Below, in pieces: positions 55,731-64,000 of a stretch of 64,000 nt of DNA (the first letter of the stretch is position 1; each line of letters opens with the position of its first letter). The notes beneath the pieces are model-generated. The model was given only the letters and a program-made list of their open reading frames with translations, was not told where the DNA came from and did no database searches. The stretch is from Nemophila menziesii (lineage: Eukaryota > Streptophyta > Magnoliopsida > Boraginales > Hydrophyllaceae). Position numbers and translations under genes: made by a program. The stretch covers positions 3,814,544 to 3,878,543 of the forward strand of contig JARWIR010000042.1 of the NCBI GenBank assembly GCA_029959085.1, given 5' to 3'.

Positions 55731-58700
55731 TTATCTATTACAACAACTAGATAAAAATCTAAAAAAGCCCGAGGCCGAGAAGTCTTTCCATCCTGTTAGA
55801 TTGATGTCTTTTCTGATGCATTTAGCATACGCATCTGCAATGATATTATATTTCCTATTAATATAGGAAATTTTCCAAGTCGGAAATTCCGTGAGCCATC
55901 TTCTAATTTCTTCGATGATTGGATTGAGTTTCCAGTGAAGGAGGTTTCGATTTGTGATTCCTTGAATTAATTCAAGGTTGTCAGAGTAGAAAGATGTACT
56001 CTGAATGCCTTTAGATCCAGCTGATCTTAAGGCGAGGAGAAGAGCCCATGCTTCTCCTTCGGTAATATTATTAACCCTACATCTGATTGCCTTTCTTTGT
56101 GTAATGATTCCATCCCCATTAATTTCAACAGCTGCAATAGCCGCGGGTTCCCAGCTTGATGTGAAGGATGAGTCACTGAACCAGATCATTTCAGATGTGT
56201 CTTCTAAAGATGGATTAGCCTTTTTACTTGTTGAGATCTCTTCACCTTTGTTGGGATGTTTTGCTTGTTTTTTATTATCCTTTCCATCAAACAGTCGTGT
56301 AATGATATCTCTTGTATTTTTCGTAATGTTGTCCACTGCCCATTCCTTTTTTTCAAAGAAGCCCTTCATTCTTTCCTTCCAGATATTCCAAGATGTGACC
56401 ATAATAATAGCTGTAACTTTTCTTTTATCGGCTCCATTTTCCACGTAGTTGTTGATTGTTTTAAGGAACCATTCCGCAAAAGGAGTTTCTGATTGGTTAC
56501 AAATCTTAATTTGTAATGGTGATTCCGCCCAAGTTTGTATACTGAATGGACATTTAAGAATGATGTGTTCCATATTTTCATTTCCTTCTTCGCACCATTC
56601 GCATATGCTTTCACTTTTGCATTTCCGTTTTTTAAGGTTTTGTTTTGAAGGTAATAGATCCTTACAAACTCTCCAGGAGAAGTTTCTGACTTTTGTTGGT
56701 ACATTTGCATTCCAGATGAGATTCCAAAGAGTGGAGTTGTTATCATTTTCCCCAGAAACAGACGTTTGTGGCGATTTTTCTTCCTCAGAATTGACCAATG
56801 TATGATAGCCCGATTTTGTTGAATATATTCCATCCTTTGTGTGAGGCCAAATTAATCTGTCACTCGCAATTCTATTTGTGATTGGTATTTTCATAATTTC
56901 GGCTGCGATTATAGGATCAAATGTTGATTTAACGAGATTAATGTTCCAACCCAAACTTTGTTTGTCCATCAGCTCATTGACCCATTCGATGTTGACTTTG
57001 TTAGTGTTTTCCAACTTGTATCCATTCAATAGCCATTTGTGATCCCATATATTTGTGATTTTTACATCTCCAATTTGCCATATTGCATGATCCTTTATCA
57101 TTTGAATTCCTTTGTAAATGCTTGCCTAGCTCCACGATCTTCTATTTTTCAGTTTCGCATCCCATAAATTTCCATTAGGTGAATATATTCCTTTTAATAC
57201 TTTATAGACAAGAGAATCTTTGTTTTTTAAAATCCTCCAAGCTTGTGCAGCTAACATAGAAATATTCATCTTTTGGAAATCCCTAAAACCAACTCCTCCC
57301 GTACTTTTGGATTTAGCCATTTTTTCCCACTTAAGCCAGTGTATTCTTTTTTTATCTTTCATGTCCCACCAAAAATGTGCCACAAGTGAAGTGAGTTTCT
57401 TACAGAGACTTTTTGGAAATTCAAAGATAGTCATGGCATGATTCGGGATAGCTTGTAGTACGGCTTTAATTAGTGTCTCCTTTCCCCCTTCTGAGAGTAG
57501 TGATGCAGTCCAGCTGGAAGATTTCTCAAGTAATCTATCTTTAATGAAGTTTAGATTTTCCATTTTGGACCTTTTAAGCGTTAAGGGGAGACCAAGATAT
57601 TTCCCTAATGAGTTTGATGATTTTATGTTGAGGTAGCTTGAGATCTGTTCTTTAACATGTTCGGCAGTATTTTTGCTAAATAAGATCGTAGATTTCGTGA
57701 AGTTAATCTTTTGTCCCGACGCCTGACAATATAGACTAAGTATATCTTTGAAAGCTTCAATTTCTTGATCACAGATTTTAATGAAGAATAATGCATCATC
57801 AGCAAAGAAAAGGTGTGTAAGTTTTGGACATTGTCTCGTAATTGATATCCCATTGATTTTACCTTCTCTACATTGATTATTTATCAGGCTAATAAGGCTT
57901 TCTGTGAGTATAGAAAAAAGAAGTGGAGATAGCGGGTCTCCTTGTCTGATTCCTTGTTGGGGGTGAAATTTTTTAAGACGTTGCCCATTAACTTTGATTT
58001 GCATTGACACCGACATGACACAGTTTTTGATCCAATTATTCCATTTCTCATTAAACCCAAGTGCCTTCATTACCTCAAAGAGAAATTCCCAATTGACTTG
58101 ATCATACGCTTTCTCCATATCAATTTTGACTGCCGCATAGTTGGTTTTAGATTTTCTCTTTGTGTTTAAGAAATATGAAACCTCTTGTGCAATCAAAATA
58201 TTATCCTGTATGTTCCTTCCTTTGATAAATGCTGATTGTGTTTGCGATATAATTTCGTCCATAAATGGTTGTAATCGTAGCGCTAAGATCTTGGCAATGA
58301 TTTTGTAACAAAAGTTAACACACGCTATTGGTCTAAAATCTTTAACCGTCTCTTGTTTATCACCTTTGGGTATTAAGTGATGACTGTTTCATTTATAAGA
58401 TTGAGAGGAGTGTTATTAATGAAGAAGTCAATGACCATTTTAATAATATCTTCTTTTAAGATATCCCAGAATTCGTGATAAAATTTCCCGGGAAGGCCAT
58501 CCGGCCCTGGCGCTTTAGATCCATCCATCATAAAAACCGCATTCTCGATCTCTGCAGGGTCTGGAATTTTAGTAAGCGTTTCATTCATGGAGAAAGTGAT
58601 CTTTGATGGTATATGTTTTGTGACCTCTTGAATATTTGATATTTCCTTTCTTTTGAAGAGATTGATGTAATAATTTTGAATGTTCTTCTTGATCTTCTCC

Positions 58701-59872
58701 ATTTTATCACACCATTCATTATTATTACATTTTAACATCTTAATTCTATTTACTTTCCTCCGATGCGTAGTCTTAGCAAAAAAATATTTCGAATTTTTGT
58801 CCCCGTGTTTAATGTTGAGATCTCTAGCTTTATCTTCCCAATAAAGTTCTTCCTCATCCCAACATTTTTCGATTTCCTTTTTTATCTCGATTTCTTTTTT
58901 CTTGTTATCTTCGGACATGATCTCATCTTGTACCTTACCGAGCTCATTGTACAAGGTATTAATTCTCTTTCTATTGTTGAAAAACACTCTCTTGCTCCAT
59001 CCATTCAAGGCAAGGCATGTAGCATCTCTTTTTGTGCAAAGTTCTTGTATATTATTTCTAACATTTTCCTTTTTCCATTCATTTTCAACCACTTCACGGC
59101 ATTGTATGTGTTCCAGCCACCTTGATTCAAACATAAAGTATTTGTCCTTGGTATCGTTTATTGGGTCAAGTTGAAGGATGAGAGGTGAGTGGTCAGATCC
59201 AATTGCCGGAGGGACAATAATACCCGAGTTCATAAACTTACTACACCAATCAAGATTCGCAAGCCCCCTGTCTAATTTTTCTTTAACGTTATCGTTATCT
59301 TTCCTTCGATTAGACCAAGTGTAAAAACATCCCTTACTCTGTACATCTACTAAGTTGTTATTATTTATGAACTCATTGAAACTAAGGATTCTATTAAGGT
59401 CCGGTTGGTTCTTTCCTTTTTTCTCCGAGTATTTTGCAATTTCGTTAAAATCTCCCATGGCAATACAAGGTCCATTAAGTTTTTTTATCCATTTTGTGAT
59501 TGTATTCCATGTTTCTTTCCTTTTTTCAATCTCAGTTGGTGCATGAATACAAAACAAGTACCAAAACGATTCATTGATTTCATTGAATTTGCAGATAACA
59601 ACATTTAAAGATGAGAAGGTAATTTCTACCTTGATATTATCTTTCCATAACAAAACCATGCCACCGGACATATAGGATCTTCCTCCGGGTTCAACTACAT
59701 GGGATTTACTAAAATTATTAAATTGAGAGCATGATCTAAGATCCTTTTTTCTCAATTTCGACTCACACAGACAAACAAAAGACACGTTAAACTTATTGAC
59801 TAAACGCTTAAAAGATCTCCTTGTCAAGGGCGCCCTTGCACCTTGACAATTCCAAACACATAAATTATCCAT
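55731..59872 (-). pseudogene. L1 ORF2 (endonuclease-RT-RNase H), one frameshift and one stop
   Basis: About 1,380 codons. The APE-type endonuclease starts MDNLCVWNCQGARAPLTRRS, with CESKL, GDFNEIAKYSEKKG and GSDHSPLIL (catalytic N, E, D and SDH present). RT follows with AFIKGRNIQDN, KIDMEKAYDQVNWEF, GIRQGDPLSPLLFSIL and the catalytic FFADDALFF. The zf-RVT region reads VPTKVRNFSWRVCKDLLPSK then C-x2-C and H-x4-C ligands (CEWCEEGNENMEHIILKC). RNase H has WFSDSS, EGEAWALLLAL, YSDNLELI and NIIADAYAK. A one-base loss at about 58374 shifts the frame, and a TAG at 57126-57128 replaces a codon after KNRRSWS. Active-site residues are otherwise intact. The start overlaps the end of ORF1 by 8 bases in another frame. 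Confidence 0.95.
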
Positions 59873-61304
59873 TAAAGCCGACCAGATTACGGGACCGGTC
59901 GAAGTCCACCTGTTTTCTCACCCTAGCGACAGCCACAGGACTTCCTTGGCCATCAGCAGAGTCATCAGAGCTGTCACTGCTGCTATAGTCATGTTCGATA
60001 TGCCCATTACAATCTGCACCTCTGCAAAAAAACAATTTCTCCCCATCCTCATCGTAACCATCCTCATCTTCATCAACCTTGACACCATCACATTTCTTCT
60101 TATCACTTTTCATTTGTCCCCTACGGGACCGGTCGCCGTCCACAGGTTCAGTTTTGACTCTAGGAGCAATCACAGGATCCCTTTGATTGCCTCTCGAATC
60201 ATCAGAGCTATCACTACTGCTGGTATCATATTCAATGTGGACATTACAGTCGTCTCCTCTCCAAAAAAACAGCCTCTCTCCTCCTTTTTCATATCCATCG
60301 TCCACCTCATCCACTTTAACACCATCACACAATTTTGAATCATTCCTCCTTTGACCTCTAAATTCATAGAAGGTGTCACTAATTTCGCTTATGTCCAATG
60401 ATTCTTTTCTTCTCTCACCAGCTAAAAGGGTAAAATTGAGCCGGACAAACCTTTTCCATTTAATTGCATAAAATACCATTTTACGTTGAACAAGACTTAA
60501 ATAGAACAAGGTATCGTAAATGATGCTGTTAAATCTCCTCATAATTATAGTCACTAAAATAGTCATATAACTATATCTAAAAAATGAACTTTGGCCACCA
60601 TTATATCCTATCATTACCACATAATTAGGCCGATAGTAATTTTTATTTATTAATTCCGTTACCCAAATTTTGACATGAGATGAAAGGAAATTGAAACCAA
60701 TAATGGGTAATAAGTTCAAAGTAGTGAAGCACCTGATAATTAATGAGGTCATTCGTGTATATTGTATTATAATATCGAAAAGGTAGACTTCTTTACCTCT
60801 GCAACACTTTTGCTTGGGAAGATTGTGTAGATCAAGTGAAGATTCTTTCCTTTTGTCATAATTAATCAATATAAAGAGATCTTCATATCTTCTGATTTGA
60901 TAAATCTTACAATTTTCAAGGTGTACCCAATGCATGTACATTCTGATTTGATAAATCTTACAATTTTCAAGGTGTACCCAATGCATGTACATGCACCTCA
61001 AATCCATTACCATTCCAATAATAATTCTCGGTTGCCAAATCAAAGACCAATTCTTCCACTTCATAAGAGAATCAATCCAAACGCTATCTTCCATGTAAAA
61101 TAGTTTCCAAAGCCGTCTGTGTAGAGATTTAAGGGGTCTCGTATCCCTGTTAAAAGAAAGGCCCAAGTAAACCGAAGCTTGTATGCATGTTATAAACAAG
61201 GTTATAATCAATGCATACACCACTTGAATGAAGACCATGAAAGACTTAAGATTTTCGAAGGGTCCTGGATCAACTTCATCCCAACCAAAGCTTCTGAAAG
61301 CCAT
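59865..61304 (-). CDS. L1 ORF1-position protein of unusual type, 479 aa
   Basis: Uninterrupted frame from 61304 to the stop at 59865-59867, ending inside the ORF2 start (shared ATGGATAA). At this place an RNA-binding ORF1 protein is expected, but no DUF4283, RRM pattern or CCHC knuckle is evident. The N-terminus (MAFRSFGWDEVDPGPFENL) is followed by a hydrophobic stretch (VVYALIITLFITCIQASVYL), then a perfect tandem duplication of MYMHWVHLENCKIYQIR (51 bp unit, 60895-60996). The C-terminus has two related ~75-residue acidic/serine-rich repeats, each with DGVKVDE, LFF, DCN-x-HIE and SSSDSSDDS. The length of the open frame in AT-rich DNA argues for selection. It may be a captured host-derived ORF1. 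Function unknown. Confidence 0.7.
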   Translation of the reverse strand: MAFRSFGWDEVDPGPFENLKSFMVFIQVVYALIITLFITCIQASVYLGLSFNRDTRPLKSLHRRLWKLFYMEDSVWIDSLMKWKNWSLIWQPRIIIGMVMDLRCMYMHWVHLENCKIYQIRMYMHWVHLENCKIYQIRRYEDLFILINYDKRKESSLDLHNLPKQKCCRGKEVYLFDIIIQYTRMTSLIIRCFTTLNLLPIIGFNFLSSHVKIWVTELINKNYYRPNYVVMIGYNGGQSSFFRYSYMTILVTIIMRRFNSIIYDTLFYLSLVQRKMVFYAIKWKRFVRLNFTLLAGERRKESLDISEISDTFYEFRGQRRNDSKLCDGVKVDEVDDGYEKGGERLFFWRGDDCNVHIEYDTSSSDSSDDSRGNQRDPVIAPRVKTEPVDGDRSRRGQMKSDKKKCDGVKVDEDEDGYDEDGEKLFFCRGADCNGHIEHDYSSSDSSDDSADGQGSPVAVARVRKQVDFDRSRNLVGFNG

Positions 61305-61568
61305 ACTTGTCCGTGGTCAGTGTTATGGTAATGGTAAAGATGATCAACAAAGAGAAAAGGAGGATTAGGGGGAGTAGGGAAATGAAAAATCAAAGATTAA
61401 AATTAAGAAACTTGGGGAAGATGATGAATAGTGTTAGAGAGAGAAAATAAAGAGAGAGCCATCGAATGTGCTACTATTCGTTAGCTTTTGCCGAATTATT
61501 TTATCACTAATCTATTTGGTGCCCCACTCCGTAATCTGGCTATTAGCTTTTTCTATGCTCTTGAGTTA

Positions 61569-62065
61569 TGCTCCGTGTGAAGTCATAACATTGCTTTGGA
61601 TGCAATCCTTGGGATCTTCCTTTACTACTTCAAATCTTTCGAACTTCTAGCTTGGCTTCATAGGTAGAATAATATAGTATGCCAATTTCTAAACTGCAAA
61701 CTAAATATCGTAACTATAGTATGCCCAATTTCTAGAGACGTCCCATTAGCCAAATTACTCTCAGGAGACGTTGTACTAATAAAGATTGGCTAACTTTGTA
61801 TTATATTTAATCCCGATGCTCTTTTATATTATATTGTATGATTTAATACTCGTAAAGAACTCAAGCAACAGACCAAACAATATGTTAATACGCAATTGAT
61901 TTCTTATATCAATGCAGACAGATATTTGATCACAGATCCTCAATAACAATTTATGAATTACTACTAGTTACTTTAGTCAGTAACCAAATTAAAGAAGGAA
62001 AAAAAAGCATATTAAAATATAAAATATAATAACCTACATCCAACTCAAGCGTGTTTCTTAGCTAT
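61569..62065 (+). repeat. Duplicated module copy 2, segment B (right part)
   Basis: Starts with the right LINE TSD and continues the match to 41740-42140 of copy 1. Extra sequence at 61680-61760 is absent from copy 1. Confidence 0.85.
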
Positions 62066-62139
62066 ACATATTTGTACATTTTTAACCCTTGCAAGGGCAT
62101 TTCATTTAACATCAGTTGTAAGGGTCATTGCACATACAA

Positions 62140-64000
62140 TCAATCAATCATCAGCAGAAAAATAAGGTTCGGGAGCTTTTGTAAATTCATCAACTCCCGG
62201 GCACTCTTAAGATTCCGGTTCATAAGAACTTCCCGGAGAGCATTTGGTGCAAATCTTGTGGAAGCAAAAAATGATGCATCTATCGGGTCTGAATCTCGCA
62301 TTTCTTCGAGCCAGATTATTAGAGATTGAAGATATGTCTGTTATAGTAAAAAAAAAACAGAATGTAAGTGAGAATGATAAAGCTCATCATATGAATAATC
62401 CAAAAAATTAAATCTGAGTATCTTAAAGTATTTAGTCAAGTAAATGTTACCATGGGAAATAATGAAATGACATGACCAATGACCGGTAATGTGTGGGCCC
62501 CATTAATTGCGATGAGTCAAAAGTTTAAATTTCAAATATTTGATATAATGAGGGCAATATTTGTGTGGCGAAGAAAAACATTAAATCTTGGAAGTATAGC
62601 ATAAAAAGAAACTCATCTCCTAAATGGATTTTGATTTTCTTCTACTTTCACCCACTTCTGTGCTGGAATTTGAGGAATCGGAGATATCTTTTTCTGGTAT
62701 GAATTTTTTAATAAAATTCCACTTTGTTTAGATACTTTTTAAGCATTGGAATGATCTGTTGTTGCTGCTTCTCAAGATCCTTGAAGATCCAACTGGGTAA
62801 GGATCATTTGCTCCCCAAATTTCGCCTCATCACCTTTTTTTTGTATTGCTTATAGCAAGCTTCACATTTGTGCCTGGATAGATTCAGAGATAAGAATACA
62901 AACTGTTAAGATAAGAGGATACATAACCAGGGAAATCAAACAGTGGTCTACTCTTTAAAACTACTTTGTGGGATATTAAAAAAACTTAACAACCTTTTCT
63001 TTTGTTTCATAAATGATACCAATGGTTCAAACGATTCTCGTACTAGACACTGCCTAAACTTGACTAAGAAGAAAAATAAAAGTTCTGCTCTTTTCAAATT
63101 TAGAAATATGGTTTTATTAAAATTACTCTACTATTTCCTCGTCTAATTAAAGATTAAACACATTAACACTTAACAATCTAAGCAAATTTAATCTAAATTA
63201 GCAAGTAGAAATCTTACCAATTAGTGAGGTTGCTTGACTGAAATATCATGGTCAATGATCTTATTCCTTTTTTTGTTGGTGACTTTTTATCCTTGACAAT
63301 ACCATGAATCTTAATTATGTCAAGGGACCTGTAAACAAAATCCATCAATATATTAGAAATTACTCATAAATAACATATTAAATTTCATAATTAAAATTAC
63401 ATCTAATGATTATTTGGTGAGAAACCTACTAGATTCCGAATATAACATAAATTTTATTTTTTTAATATGTTTGAGATAATATTCAATTATGAAGTATACA
63501 CTAACTAATCTGGGTAAAATTGAACAATTATATACCTAATTACTTAAAAGATTAATAATAAATCCAAATTACTATTTCTTTTTTCACTTTAATATTAGTA
63601 TTGAACCTAGTTGTATATATCTGAGCACGGTTCAATTCGATTTAGGGGCAAAACCGGGATCGGATTTAAAATCAGTCCATATTTCGGTTTTAATTCGGAA
63701 TTCGATTAAGATTTGGTTTTGGAAGAAGTTAAACAAAGATTATAAGCAAGTAAACCATGATACCTTGAAACCCTTTACAATCTCCAGTGCTTACGATATA
63801 AGAAAAGTCACAAACTAGTTTCGAGAGACTATGATTATAGAGTATATCCTACACTTACGAATTAATTGAAAAAATCAAACATTTACCTGATGAATCTCGA
63901 AGATATCTTCTTGTTGATGGTGTAGAAGTAGACGTTGGCTTGGTATTGTTGTGGATCTGGTCGACTTATGGATGAGAGTGGTTGGACTTCGCCGTGTGTG
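62140..64000 (-). pseudogene. Spliced gene or gene relic, module copy 2 (cut by window end)
   Basis: Almost identical to the gene at 42216-44160, at a constant offset of 19,940 bp over the upstream exons: 63887 and beyond, 63328-63218, 62873-62834, and the last exon 62337-62140. Small changes alter single residues (KING to KIHG, MTFQ to MIFQ). Here the last exon reads ASFFASTRFAPNALREVL and NRNLKSARELMNLQK, closer to the presumed ancestral form than copy 1. Splice sites are conserved and both copies share the shifted C-terminal tail. The 5' part lies beyond the window. Family unknown; see copy 1 for the zinc-finger-like exon. Confidence 0.45.

Larger units (their letters stand above)
55693..61568 (-). 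mobile_element. Full-length L1-type LINE
   Basis: A 5.9 kb non-LTR retrotransposon in minus orientation: poly(A) tail seen as T-run 55693-55707, 16 bp TSD, ORF2 with endonuclease, RT, zinc-binding region and RNase H, and an ORF1 upstream. The 5' UTR is about 264 bp (61305-61568). Only two lesions are seen in ORF2, so the insertion is young. The short 3' UTR (about 23 bp before the poly(A)) is notable. Confidence 0.95.

Noticed and set aside
58763..59608. Plus-strand frames of 63-120 codons
   Set aside because: They are antisense to the L1 ORF2 endonuclease region, which has clear catalytic motifs on the minus strand.
60897..61103. Plus-strand small gene with a repeated MHVHSDLINLTIFKVYP-like segment
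   Set aside because: Antisense to the 51 bp tandem duplication within L1 ORF1; the minus-strand frame is far longer.

Overview
This window is plant nuclear DNA, most likely from a eudicot. The evidence is a seven-exon plant-type TMN (EMP70/TM9SF) gene, plant copia, L1, hAT, Helitron, Tourist and Stowaway elements, and AT-rich intergenic sequence. The species cannot be fixed from the sequence. There is one clear host gene; almost everything else is mobile DNA, much of it with readable termini and target-site duplications (TSDs), so the insertion history can largely be reconstructed.

Layout. 1-2286: repeat-rich DNA with a ~330 bp direct duplication. 2287-9888: a complete Ty1/copia element (403 bp LTRs, 5 bp TSD) whose coding region is badly decayed although its LTRs are almost identical. 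9894-17146: a LINE ORF1 (DUF4283-like) relic, three SINEs of one family, a Tourist-type MITE and two solo LTRs, most with exact TSDs. 17188-32457: a run of Helitrons in one orientation (sense on the minus strand), two directly abutting, filled with degenerate TTAAGG-type hexamer arrays; one carries exon-like fragments of a host gene. 32540-34600: a broken unknown ORF, two MULE-type MITEs with a variable 16 bp internal repeat, and a foldback element.

34960-38108: the intact TMN gene on the plus strand (643 aa; signal peptide, luminal domain, multispanning domain, C-terminal KXD signal). 38505-64000: a module present twice in direct orientation (copy 1 38505-44160; copy 2 from about 48460 to the window end). 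It includes a minus-strand spliced gene or gene relic. Each copy was later hit by different elements: a 3.1 kb hAT beside copy 1; in copy 2 a Pack-MULE-like element with 9 bp TSD, a second related insert carrying an intronless DRAP1/NF-YC-like fragment, a Stowaway MITE, and a 5.9 kb full-length L1 LINE. The uninterrupted copy shows the empty site for several of these.

The most interesting material is the head-to-tail Helitron array with its hexamer arrays, the L1 whose ORF1 product is not of the usual plant type, and the copia element with near-identical LTRs but dead enzymes. No tRNA, rRNA, CRISPR or prokaryotic-type operon was found. Domain calls were made by eye from translated motifs; no database search was possible.
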